A stretch of 64,000 nt of DNA from Rhizobium sp. NXC24. Lineage in GTDB: Bacteria; Pseudomonadota; Alphaproteobacteria; Rhizobiales; Rhizobiaceae. Positions 45,601-54,072 of the stretch are shown piece by piece. The DNA lies in the NCBI RefSeq assembly GCF_002944315.1, contig NZ_CP024311.1, forward strand, positions 1,402,501 to 1,466,500. Reading direction: 5' to 3'. A model generated the notes under the pieces. It did not search any database. It saw only the letters and a list, made by a program, of their open reading frames with translations, and was not told the origin of the DNA. Made by a program: the position numbers and the translations under genes. Position 1 is the first letter of the stretch, and each line of letters opens with the position of its first letter.

Positions 45601-48600
45601 GACCGTTCATGCGGTCGCGCGCGGCCGCAAGCCGATCGGGAAGGGCGATGCCGAAGACAGAGCCGCATGGCGGTTCGAGGAAGAGAAATCCATTCTCACG
45701 TCCGAGAAGACCTATGAAACGGCCGAGCGTTTCGGGCTGCAATATGGTCCGCATTTCCAGCTTCTATCGAAGGCTGTCGCTTTCGGGCGCAGCGTCATTG
45801 AAGTGGAGCTGAAGCCGGCTGCCGCTCCCGCCCATCCGTTCGTAACCTACAACCTCAATCCGATGTCGATCGATGCGGCGTTCCACGGCCTCGTCGCGCT
45901 CTTCGATAAACTGTCGGGCGATGAGGCGGGAGCTCCCTATATCCCGGTTCGTTTCGGCACTGTGCGGGTAGCTGGCAAGGGAAGACCGGTTGTCAAAGCG
46001 GTCATTGAGATCGATCGGTTCAGCCGGAATTCGATCAAGGCCCGCTTCCGGATGTTCGACGGCGACGGCGATGAGGTTGCCGTTTTCGACGATTGCCGCT
46101 TCCGCCGCACCTATCTGCGCCGGCATATGACGCTCGATTCCGTCTCCTTTCACTATGAGACCGTGCCATCGGCGATTTTTGGCCGCCGATCCGCATCGGA
46201 CATGGTTATGCCAGATGCTTCGGCACTGCGCGGTCTCAATGGAAACCATTCGCTCAATAATGCAACCCTGCTTCTTGACGCAGCAATTTACCGGGCATGC
46301 CATGAGATCGCCTTGGCGATCGCGGGCAGGGATGGTGCGGTTTCGCTTTCAAACCTTCCGGACGATCCGGAATTCCACCCGTTCCTGATCAACTGCCTCT
46401 ATATTTTGGAGGATGCCGGCATCGCTTCGGCTGATGATGGCAAATGGCATATTCCGCTCGATTTTACTCTGCCGCCGGTGGGCGAAGTGCTGCAGGAGCT
46501 CTATCGCGAAGATGCCGGCCGGGTCGCCGAAGCAATTCTCGTCAACAATGCCTATCGCGAAACCCTGGAGCGTCTGGCCGCCGTTCATAGACATGTGCTT
46601 GGCCAAAAGCGGGCCGAGGCAACTGTTCATACGACTGGCGGAGCGACGCTGGAGCATGTGCTCGTTCACTCGCCCTTGAGCAGCAGGCGGCTTTCGCTTG
46701 TTGCCGAGGCCCTCGCAGTGTCCATCGAGACCAATCCCGGCGATATTGGTTTTATTCTGGAAGCGGGGTCGACATCCGCAGCCTTTAGCCAGCGGTTGGC
46801 CGCGATCGCCGCCAAGGCCGGCGCCAGCCTGATCATAACCGAGCCGCGAGAGCAGGTGCGCCGTGCACTTGAAATCGCCTTCGAGGGTGCCGCACATGTC
46901 ATCGTCGCGGAGCCTGGCAAGCTTGCCGATCAGCCACTCGCCGACGTTATCATTGCGTGTAGTGATCAGAGCCAGCATCTTCTATCCCATGACGACGGGC
47001 TGAAAGCCGCCATCCGCAGCGCTGCCGCGCGTGGCGCGCAACTCCTGTTTGCCGATCGAGCGCCGAGCGTCTTCAACGATTTCGCGTTTGGCCTGTCGGA
47101 GGGATGGTTCGCCGACAGTCAGTCGCCGGAATTCCCTGTAGGCCAGTTGGGTACGCTGCAGCAGGTCGAGGATATCCTTGCGGCGCTCGGTTTCGGCAAG
47201 CCTCGGATCGAGGAGCAGGTATTCCCCGAAGGGGTGCTGATCACGGCGTTGGCTGCATCCGAAGGTCAAGTCGAAGACGAGCCTGCTGTATCCCGCGCCG
47301 ACGCACCGCTTTTAGTTCTGTCCGAGCGTGGCGCGAGCATCGGCCTTTCCGATATGCGGATGATCGCAGTCGACGTCAGAGCAGCGTCTTCGAACCTCGC
47401 CGAGGTCCTCGCGTCCCACCATCCGCGCCATATTCTCTATCTGGCAGAGCGGGAGGGCGAGCGCGGCGCGTCCGATCTGTCGCGGATGCGGCTCGACGTG
47501 TTCGCAGAGCTGGCCGATGCATTGACGAGATATGCGGAGGGTGACAGACCGCGCCTTGTAATCGCGGCTCCGGGCGGTTCGCCGCTTGCCAAAGAGCGGG
47601 TTGATGGCGCCAATGCCGGCTTGTGGGCCTTCGCGCGCGTGCTGCAGAATGAATATGATGGCTTCGACGTGCACCTGCTTGATGCCGAAACCGACGATGA
47701 GCGGGCGATCGCAGCCGTTGAGACCCTTCTTTTCGCCGAGACCAATAACCGGGAGTGGATGCTCGACAGGGTAACCGGCGAGATCCGCGAAATCCGGGCC
47801 GTGGCCGGGCCTTTTGCGGCGACCGAGATGAACCGCCGCGATGTAGCCTCGGCGGCGATCCGGCAACATACGAGTGGCCGGTTGGACAGCGTTGTTTGGG
47901 AAGAGGCGGATTTGTCGGCGCCGTCGGATGACGAGGTCATCATTGCCGTCGAAGCCACCGGCCTCAATTTCCGTGACGTCATGTGGGCGATGGGCCTGTT
48001 GCCAGAAGAAGCGCTGGAGGATGGGTTTGCCGGCGCAACGATCGGCATGGAGTTCGCCGGTCGCGTCCTGCAAACCGGCTCTGCCGTCGGCGACCTCCAG
48101 CCGGGCGACAAGGTCATGGGCATTGGTCCCGCTGCGTTTTCGACCCACGTGCGCGTGCGCCGCGATGGTGTCACCAAGCTGCCGGAGACGATGGACACGC
48201 TTGCCGCGGCCACGGTGCCCGTCGCCTTCCTGACCGCCTATTACGCTATGGTCGAGCTGGGGCGTATCCAATCGGGTGAAACCATCCTGATCCATGGCGC
48301 TGCCGGCGGTGTCGGCCTTGCCGCGTTGCAGGTCGCTAAGCTCAAGGGCGCTAAGGTGATCGCCACCGCCGGCACGGTCGAGAAGCGCCGCTTCCTTCAA
48401 ATGCTCGGCGCCGACCACGTGCTTGACTCCCGCTCGCTGGATTTCGTTGCGGGCGTTCGCCACATTACCCGGGGCGAAGGCGTCGATCTTGTGTTGAATT
48501 CGCTGTTTTCCGAGGCGATGGAGCGAAGCATCGAGCTGGTCAAGCCGTTCGGCCGCTTCCTGGAATTAGGCAAGCGCGATTATTATTCCGACCGCAAGAT

Positions 48601-50071
48601 CGGTCTGCGCCCCTTCCGCCGCAATATCAGCTATTTCGGCATCGACGCCGATCAACTGCTGGTCAACGCTCCCGCCTTAACGAAGCGGATCTTTGCGGAG
48701 ATCGGTCAGCTCTTTGCCGATCACAAGCTCACTCCGCTGCCCTATCGTGCCTTCGGCTATGATGAGATCGCCGGTGCTTTCCGGCTGATGCAGAATGCCG
48801 GTCATATCGGCAAGATCGTCGTTCGCCCGCCTGTTCTCGGTGTCGATCCTGTCTTGCCGGCGCCGGCTAAATCGCTGCGGCTCGATCCCGCCGGCATTTT
48901 CCTCGTGGCTGGGGGTATCGGCGGTTTCGGTCTCGCGGCCGCCAACTGGCTCGTGTCCAAGGGTGCGCGCCGCATCGCTCTGTGCTCGCGCCGGGGCGTC
49001 GCCGATGAGGAGACGCTGAACACCGTTGGTGAATGGGAGAAGAAAGGCGTCGTGGCAACGCTGCACGCCTGCGACATCACCGACGAGGTTGCTGTCGAGG
49101 CACTGCTTGGCTCGCTTCGTTCCGAGGGTGCGCTGAAGGGCATTATCCATGCCGCCATGGTCTTGGACGATGGACTTCTCGCCAACCTGACACCAGAGCG
49201 CAATCGGCCGGTTATCGAGGTGAAAGTCAGGGGTGCCGACAATCTTCATCGATTGACCCGGAATGACAGCCTCGATCTGTTCCTGCTGTTTTCGTCCGCG
49301 ACGACGATGCTCGGCAATCCTGGGCAAGCGAATTACGTCGCAGCGAACGGCTATCTCGAAGGTTTAGCGCGATCGCGCCGCGCCACCGGTCTGCCGGCGC
49401 TCGCCGTTGGCTTCGGCGCCATTGCGGACAAAGGATTTCTTGCCCGCAATATCGAGGTCAACGAGCTCTTGTCCAAGCGCATCGGCAAGGCCGCCTTGAA
49501 GGCGCGCGATGCGTTGGAGCAGGTCGAACGTTACATGCTGGCCGATACCGGCGAGATCGATGCCGCAGCCGTTATGATCGCCGAAATTGATTGGAGTGCG
49601 GCACGCATGCTGCCGATCGCCGCCCGGTCGCTGTTCGAACCGCTGATGCGCCATGCGGGCGATCATCAGTCCCTGAACGATGGCGACATCATCGATCTCA
49701 GCGAATTGATCAAAGGTAAATCCGAGGAGGAGGCGCAATCCGCTTTGCACGTGATCGTGGCTTCGGAAATTGCTGCGATCCTGCGCGTGACCGAAGATAC
49801 GATTACACCCGACAAGGTGCTGAAGGATATCGGCCTCGACAGCCTGATGGCGATGGAACTCGGCATGAGCTTCCAGCAGAAGACCGGTTTCGACATTCCC
49901 TTGAGTGGGATCGGGGAGGGGACGACGGTCAGCGACGTCGTCAGCCGCTTGCGTGACAGGGTCATGAATCGTGGTGGCGGGGAGGTCGAGGGTTCGGCGG
50001 CGAGCGAGGATCAAGTGGTCAGCCGATTGGTCCAAAGCCACTCCCTTCAGAAGAAGGCCGCACGCTCATGA
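42614..50071 (+). CDS. rkpA: RkpA, highly reducing type I polyketide/fatty acid synthase
   Basis: 2485 residues, one iterative module. KS 1-430 with DTACSSS (Cys171), EGHGTGT (His306) and KSNIGH (His344). AT about 520-830 with GHSVG (Ser616). DH about 890-1170 with HVVDGKSILPG (His921) and Asp1087. About 1170-1740 is a structural region where a methyltransferase lies in related synthases, but the SAM loop is degenerate. ER about 1745-2075 with NADPH loop HGAAGGVG (from 1894). KR 2095-2290 with GGIGGFG (2100-2106) and Tyr2241. ACP with DSL (Ser2410). No thioesterase, so release needs a partner, presumably RkpG. It should make a fully saturated acyl chain for capsule biogenesis. The ACP end overlaps rkpG by 4 bp. 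Confidence 0.95.
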   Translation: MTVEIIGRASVAPGADSIEELHLVLKEGRCTVNRIPDERWDLARFWHPVVGTQGKTYSYAAGVMADIYSFDPAVFGLSQREAMQMDPQQRILLNLVWRALEDANLPVDSFEGERVGVYVGASSLDHGNLTAEDPAAGSPYFMTGNTLSIVSNRISHIFGLHGPSMTIDTACSSSLVALDQAVRALECGDIDTAIVGGINLLVHPLSFVGFSQARMLSPEGLCRAYDDNGRGYVRAEGGAAIILRRTDRALREKDRSYARLHAIGVNSSGRTNGISLPSRDAQAALLRSIYEGQNIDVNRIAFIEGHGTGTKVGDPAEIWAIGNIIGRNRRAPVPVGSIKSNIGHTEPASGLFGLLKAMIALENNFLPASLHFEQPNETIDFEGLNVRVNTSAIELLPAKRPRFAGINSFGFGGTNAHVVISDPDPVAPPEPPLRGEGTIFVASAHTASALSKLLEDYRSRLERAEPKEARQIIAAAAANREPMRHRFAAKAKDSAAVLAAIDAHLDGENSVGEVGEVPGQAIKIAFVFSGNGSQWAGMGVEAYRENSHFRQCFQSFSALFEYYLAEKLTDILVSSDLSMRLADTKIAQPLLFAIQASLSDCFSALGVKPDAVFGHSVGEIAAAYAAKALTAAEAVAIVAKRSLHQDLLAGEGKMAAVVLNEDAALAFAKLHGLHDICIAAINAPNSITISGPVHEIEAFKEAARKSQIVAHILDINYPFHHPIIDRAKDAFLADLPDVAPDAGSGTFISTVTGAACDGRLLDAQYWWRNVRDPVLFKTACQAAMAMGCNLFIEIAPRPILSNYMTEIAKQASVQAVAIPTLLREPPLSGRDPVSQAFARAVAHGASALRSRGSATRNAFVKLPSLPFEPVELRSQPTTDEIDIFGRDGKSPYTLLGWRTDPNASTWKNHLDAHLFADLAEHVVDGKSILPGSGFIEIAVTAAQRYYQTDAVEIGNLEIVRPLELRQDRMVELSTILSPETGDIEIRSRERLSNDDWTVHAVARGRKPIGKGDAEDRAAWRFEEEKSILTSEKTYETAERFGLQYGPHFQLLSKAVAFGRSVIEVELKPAAAPAHPFVTYNLNPMSIDAAFHGLVALFDKLSGDEAGAPYIPVRFGTVRVAGKGRPVVKAVIEIDRFSRNSIKARFRMFDGDGDEVAVFDDCRFRRTYLRRHMTLDSVSFHYETVPSAIFGRRSASDMVMPDASALRGLNGNHSLNNATLLLDAAIYRACHEIALAIAGRDGAVSLSNLPDDPEFHPFLINCLYILEDAGIASADDGKWHIPLDFTLPPVGEVLQELYREDAGRVAEAILVNNAYRETLERLAAVHRHVLGQKRAEATVHTTGGATLEHVLVHSPLSSRRLSLVAEALAVSIETNPGDIGFILEAGSTSAAFSQRLAAIAAKAGASLIITEPREQVRRALEIAFEGAAHVIVAEPGKLADQPLADVIIACSDQSQHLLSHDDGLKAAIRSAAARGAQLLFADRAPSVFNDFAFGLSEGWFADSQSPEFPVGQLGTLQQVEDILAALGFGKPRIEEQVFPEGVLITALAASEGQVEDEPAVSRADAPLLVLSERGASIGLSDMRMIAVDVRAASSNLAEVLASHHPRHILYLAEREGERGASDLSRMRLDVFAELADALTRYAEGDRPRLVIAAPGGSPLAKERVDGANAGLWAFARVLQNEYDGFDVHLLDAETDDERAIAAVETLLFAETNNREWMLDRVTGEIREIRAVAGPFAATEMNRRDVASAAIRQHTSGRLDSVVWEEADLSAPSDDEVIIAVEATGLNFRDVMWAMGLLPEEALEDGFAGATIGMEFAGRVLQTGSAVGDLQPGDKVMGIGPAAFSTHVRVRRDGVTKLPETMDTLAAATVPVAFLTAYYAMVELGRIQSGETILIHGAAGGVGLAALQVAKLKGAKVIATAGTVEKRRFLQMLGADHVLDSRSLDFVAGVRHITRGEGVDLVLNSLFSEAMERSIELVKPFGRFLELGKRDYYSDRKIGLRPFRRNISYFGIDADQLLVNAPALTKRIFAEIGQLFADHKLTPLPYRAFGYDEIAGAFRLMQNAGHIGKIVVRPPVLGVDPVLPAPAKSLRLDPAGIFLVAGGIGGFGLAAANWLVSKGARRIALCSRRGVADEETLNTVGEWEKKGVVATLHACDITDEVAVEALLGSLRSEGALKGIIHAAMVLDDGLLANLTPERNRPVIEVKVRGADNLHRLTRNDSLDLFLLFSSATTMLGNPGQANYVAANGYLEGLARSRRATGLPALAVGFGAIADKGFLARNIEVNELLSKRIGKAALKARDALEQVERYMLADTGEIDAAAVMIAEIDWSAARMLPIAARSLFEPLMRHAGDHQSLNDGDIIDLSELIKGKSEEEAQSALHVIVASEIAAILRVTEDTITPDKVLKDIGLDSLMAMELGMSFQQKTGFDIPLSGIGEGTTVSDVVSRLRDRVMNRGGGEVEGSAASEDQVVSRLVQSHSLQKKAARS

Positions 50072-51489
50072 CGCAAGATGCCAATGGGGTTGTTCCGCCC
50101 GGCGACAAGAAAAGCAGCCTGCTGGAGCAGATGCGCCGCGCCAACGAATCTTCCGGACGCAACCGGGCGGAGCGGTTGAACAGGCAGCCGCAGCAGCCGG
50201 TTCGTCAGGCTCAGCGCTTCGAGGATTTGCCGGAATATAAGCGCGTCATGACGCAGAAGATTGCCGGCGAGATGGCCGGTATCGCTAATCCTTTCTACCG
50301 CTCGCATGATACCGCCGCCGGCGCGACGACAAAGATGGGCGGACGAGAATTCGTCAATTTCGCCTCCTATGATTACCTTGCCACCAATACCGACCCTCTC
50401 GTGGCAACCCGTGCCAAGGAAGCCATCGACCGTTTCGGCATCTCAGCTTCCGCCAGCCGCCTTGTCGCCGGAGAGCGGCCGGTGCATGTCGAGCTGGAGC
50501 AGCAGCTCGCCAAGCTCTATGGCGTCGATGCTGCTGTCTGCTTCGTCAGCGGCTACTTGACCAATGTGGCGACCATCGGCTGTCTGCTGGGGCCGCAGGA
50601 CCTCGTCATCCACGATGAGTTCATCCACAACAGCGCGCTTGCCGGTATCAAGCTTTCCGGCGCGGCGCGGCGCCTGTTCAAGCACAATGACGCAGAAAAT
50701 CTTGAAAGCATCCTGAAGACACTGTCTTCCGACTTTCGCCGTATCCTGGTCATTGTCGAAGGCATCTATTCCATGGACGGCGATGTCGCCGATCTCCCGG
50801 CGCTTCTGGAGCTGAAGGCCCGGTACGGCTTCTGGCTGATGGTGGACGAGGCTCATGCGCTCGGCATCCTCGGCGAAAAGGGACGCGGCACCTTCGAGCA
50901 TTTCGGCCTCGATCCGCGCGATGTCGACATCTGGATGGGAACGCTTTCGAAGACGACATCGAGCTGCGGCGGCTATATTGCCGGCAGCAGCGCGCTCGCC
51001 GATATCCTGAAGGCGGAGGCAGGCGGCTTCGTCTATAGCGTCGGTCTTGCCCCGGTTCTGGCCACGGCGGCCATCGCCGGCTTACAAATTCTGGAGTCCG
51101 CACCGGAGAGGGCCGCTCGGCTCAGGCGCAATGGCAGCCTCTTCCTGCAGCGTGCCAGGGAGGCGGGCCTCGATACCGGTCTGAGTCTTGGCTTTTCCGT
51201 CGTTCCCGTCATCGTCGGCGATTCGCTGCGAGCGGTGCAGCTTTCCAATGATTTGCTGGGCGAAGGCATCAATGTGCTGCCGATCATTCACCCGGCCGTG
51301 CCCGAAGGCATGGCGCGGCTGCGCTTCTTCATCACCTGCAATCACACCGAAGAGCAAATCCGCCGTTCAGTCGCCGTAACGGCCCGGAAACTCCAGGATT
51401 TACAGGATCGGAATTTCGGCCTGGCGTCCATCGATATGGACAAGGTGATGCAGTTGTTGCCGGCGCGCCAGGCCGCCGGCAAGCCATAG
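50068..51489 (+). CDS. rkpG: RkpG, alpha-oxoamine synthase (PLP)
   Basis: 473 residues, overlapping rkpA by ATGA. A basic, probably flexible N-terminal ~70 residues precede an AOS domain of the 8-amino-7-oxononanoate synthase/serine palmitoyltransferase/ALAS group: FASYDYLATNTDP, SRLVAGERPVHVELEQQLAKLYG, VDEAHALGILG (cofactor Asp) and GTLSKTTSSCGGY with the PLP lysine Lys295. These enzymes join an acyl thioester to an amino acid with loss of CO2. Following a TE-less megasynthase, it is the natural chain-releasing step. The amino acid used cannot be told from sequence. Confidence 0.93.
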   Translation: MTQDANGVVPPGDKKSSLLEQMRRANESSGRNRAERLNRQPQQPVRQAQRFEDLPEYKRVMTQKIAGEMAGIANPFYRSHDTAAGATTKMGGREFVNFASYDYLATNTDPLVATRAKEAIDRFGISASASRLVAGERPVHVELEQQLAKLYGVDAAVCFVSGYLTNVATIGCLLGPQDLVIHDEFIHNSALAGIKLSGAARRLFKHNDAENLESILKTLSSDFRRILVIVEGIYSMDGDVADLPALLELKARYGFWLMVDEAHALGILGEKGRGTFEHFGLDPRDVDIWMGTLSKTTSSCGGYIAGSSALADILKAEAGGFVYSVGLAPVLATAAIAGLQILESAPERAARLRRNGSLFLQRAREAGLDTGLSLGFSVVPVIVGDSLRAVQLSNDLLGEGINVLPIIHPAVPEGMARLRFFITCNHTEEQIRRSVAVTARKLQDLQDRNFGLASIDMDKVMQLLPARQAAGKP

Positions 51490-51507
51490 ACTTAAGGCGA
51501 TCAGGTC

Positions 51508-52359
51508 ATGCATGTCATCGTCACCGGAGGCTCAAGCGGGATCGGTCTGGCGATCGCCAAGCTCTATGCCATCAGAGGCGACCGGGTGTCTCTTCTTGCT
51601 CGCCACCCCGGGCGTCTGGAAGAGGCGCGTGTTGAGATTGCGACCATGGCAGGCGTCGATCTTTCTTGCATCCAGATTGCCTCCGTCGATGTCGCATCCG
51701 CCAAACAGGTTTTGGAAGCCGTTGAGGCCTGCGAGCGTGCTTTCGGACCTTGCGACGTCCTGATCGCGTCTGCCGGCATCGTCGAGCCATCTGCTTTCGA
51801 TATTATGCCGGCCGTAGTTTTCGACGAGCAGATTGCCACCAATCTCCTGGGAACGGCGAATATCGTGCGCGCTGTCTATAAGGGCATGAAGACCCGTCGC
51901 AGCGGCAAGATCATGATGATCTCCTCTGGCGCCGCTTTGATCGGCATTTACGGCTACACCGCCTATTGCGCCTCCAAGTCGGCGCTGATCGGCTTTGCCG
52001 AAGCCCTGAGCGCAGAAGCGGCCATCGCCGGGGTGCGTGTCGCGATCTGCTTTCCGCCGGATACGCTCACGCCGCAATATCACCGTGAAATGTCGATGCG
52101 GCCCGCCGAGGCGGAGCTATTGATGGGTACGGTCAAGCCGTGGAGCGCCGAAGCCGTGGCGGCAAAAATCGTCGGCGGTCTCGACCGCGGCAAGGCCCGA
52201 ATCCACTTTGGATGGTCGCTGACCGCTCTCGCCTATTTCGGGCCCTTGATAAAGCCGCTGTTGATATGGTGGTATTCTCGCAAGCTTCGAAAAATAATTG
52301 AGCAAGGACGGGATGGAAGCCTTGCCCGCTCGATCGACAAAGGCTTTGATCGGGGCTGA
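51508..52359 (+). CDS. rkpH: RkpH, short-chain dehydrogenase (3-ketosphinganine reductase-like)
   Basis: 283 residues. NADPH motif VTGGSSGIGLAIA at the start, ASAGIVEP, catalytic Ser in MMISSGAAL and YCASK (Tyr153, Lys157). The C-terminal FGWSLTALAYFGPLIKPLLIWWYSRKLRKII forms a membrane-associated tail, and the CFPPDTLTPQY segment is like that of eukaryotic 3-ketodihydrosphingosine reductases. It is placed right after the oxoamine synthase, so it likely reduces the 3-keto product of RkpG to an amino alcohol. Confidence 0.92.
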   Translation: MHVIVTGGSSGIGLAIAKLYAIRGDRVSLLARHPGRLEEARVEIATMAGVDLSCIQIASVDVASAKQVLEAVEACERAFGPCDVLIASAGIVEPSAFDIMPAVVFDEQIATNLLGTANIVRAVYKGMKTRRSGKIMMISSGAALIGIYGYTAYCASKSALIGFAEALSAEAAIAGVRVAICFPPDTLTPQYHREMSMRPAEAELLMGTVKPWSAEAVAAKIVGGLDRGKARIHFGWSLTALAYFGPLIKPLLIWWYSRKLRKIIEQGRDGSLARSIDKGFDRG

Positions 52360-52377
52360 ACGAAGTTTCCATAATTT

Positions 52378-54072
52378 ATGTCATGCTCCAGCGCGCCTGG
52401 TGAGACACATAGAACGATAGAATTTTGGAATTGGCGGCTTTTTCCGGTTTTTGGAGCGAGCTGCCGCAGACTATATATCTTGGACGGTTTAGTTTTGAAA
52501 CTTCATGATTTTCCGGCGCTGTTGACGCTTGGTTGCTTCGCTTTTTCCTGCGTGGTCATTTTCCTGACCGACCCTTTTGCGATGCCTGCCGCAGTCAACA
52601 AACAAAATCATACAGAGAGAAGTTTGAAGCGGCTGGCGTTCGAATGGGCGGCAAGAATTCCCGTCATCGCTCTCATCTACGGCTTCTTCTTCGCAATCTC
52701 CTGGCGTCCGATTTATGGTGCGCAGGGTGCGATCAGTTTCTTCGTCATCTTCACCGGAATTTCGCGCGCAAAATTCGAGTTCATCCGCGAACCCCTGGTC
52801 TTTTCCGACATCGCCCTAGTGGTCGATGTTTTCAAATACAAAGAGATTTTCTACGCGACGTCTCTGAACATCGTCTTCTGGGTCATCGCGCTCTCCTATG
52901 TATTCGGCGTCAGCGCGCTTTATATGTATTTCGAGCCCTCGATCCTGCCCAGCCACAACGGTTTCCTTTGGGTTCTCGTGATGCTGGCGATCGCCTTCGG
53001 CCCCTGGCTCGCCTTATTCAGCCGGATCGTCAGCGGCCCCGTTTGTCGTTTCACACAGAATGTTCTCGGCAAGGTCGACGTCAAGAAGGATACGGTCCGA
53101 TTCGGCACTTTTGAATCCGTCGTCTTTCATTTCGTCATCTGGGTGGGCGTCAGGCGCGAGGCTATCGTCACTCAGTTATCGGAACGCTTCATTTCCGCTC
53201 TTCATGAACTATGGGAGCATGGCGACGACGAACCGTTGATCGTCATATGGCAATCCGAATCCTTCATCGATCTCCGGCATTTCGGCGTGGAAAACGTCAA
53301 GCTGCCCAATCTTGACCGGCTACGGGAGCAGGCCGCCCAATGGGGCCGCATGACAAGCGTTTTCGAGGGCGGCTATACGCTGCGCACCGAGTTCGCAGTG
53401 CTGAGCGGCTTGTTGCCCGAAAACGTCCATATCGACGCGAGCTACCCCTATTTGCGCGCCAGCCACTATAAGGATGTTGTCTGGCCGCAACGGCTGCGGA
53501 AGGCCGGTTGGAAGACGCAATTCATCCACCCCTACGACAAAACTTTTTTCCTGCGTCACAAGGCCATGCCGCAGCTCGGTTTCGACCGGATGATGATGCT
53601 GGACGAATTCGACCACCGGCCCGACCGCGACGGCCCCTATGTCAGCGACCTGTCGCTGACGAAAAGCGTGATTCGGGCGATCGACGAGGATGGCGCCGGA
53701 AAAAATTTCGTCTTCGTCGCTTCCATGGCGAATCATGGCCCTTGGGAGCCCGGCCGCTGCGGCGACCTGACAAATCCGGTCGATATCTATAGCGAGCTGC
53801 TGATGCGCGCCGACCATGCGCTGGGCAATCTCGCGCATCACTTGGATCGGCTCGACCGTCCTGTGTGGCTGCTATTCTACGGTGATCACGCGCCGCTGCT
53901 GAAGGCCTTCGCCGATCCCTTCCCCGATCCGCGCACGGACTACATCGTCGTTCCGCTCGGCCGTGCGCGGTCGCACTCGCAAAAGCCGATGCCGCCGCAG
54001 GAAGAAGCGCCTTGGAACCTCATCGGCACGCTGCTGCGCTACGCCGGCCTCAGCACCGAGGTTCCGGAGTGA
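52378..54072 (+). CDS. rkpI: RkpI, LtaS/MdoB-like membrane transferase (alkaline phosphatase fold)
   Basis: 564 residues. About five membrane helices in the first 230 residues, then a periplasmic sulfatase-fold domain. GGYTLRTEFAVLSG holds the likely nucleophile Thr334, as in lipoteichoic acid synthases; metal and substrate motifs SMANHGPWE and YGDHAPLL follow. Such enzymes move phosphoglycerol or phosphoethanolamine from lipids to glycans. The start at 52378 has no strong RBS and the first ~35 residues look atypical, so the true start may lie slightly downstream. Its stop overlaps rkpJ by one base. Confidence 0.88.
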   Translation: MSCSSAPGETHRTIEFWNWRLFPVFGASCRRLYILDGLVLKLHDFPALLTLGCFAFSCVVIFLTDPFAMPAAVNKQNHTERSLKRLAFEWAARIPVIALIYGFFFAISWRPIYGAQGAISFFVIFTGISRAKFEFIREPLVFSDIALVVDVFKYKEIFYATSLNIVFWVIALSYVFGVSALYMYFEPSILPSHNGFLWVLVMLAIAFGPWLALFSRIVSGPVCRFTQNVLGKVDVKKDTVRFGTFESVVFHFVIWVGVRREAIVTQLSERFISALHELWEHGDDEPLIVIWQSESFIDLRHFGVENVKLPNLDRLREQAAQWGRMTSVFEGGYTLRTEFAVLSGLLPENVHIDASYPYLRASHYKDVVWPQRLRKAGWKTQFIHPYDKTFFLRHKAMPQLGFDRMMMLDEFDHRPDRDGPYVSDLSLTKSVIRAIDEDGAGKNFVFVASMANHGPWEPGRCGDLTNPVDIYSELLMRADHALGNLAHHLDRLDRPVWLLFYGDHAPLLKAFADPFPDPRTDYIVVPLGRARSHSQKPMPPQEEAPWNLIGTLLRYAGLSTEVPE

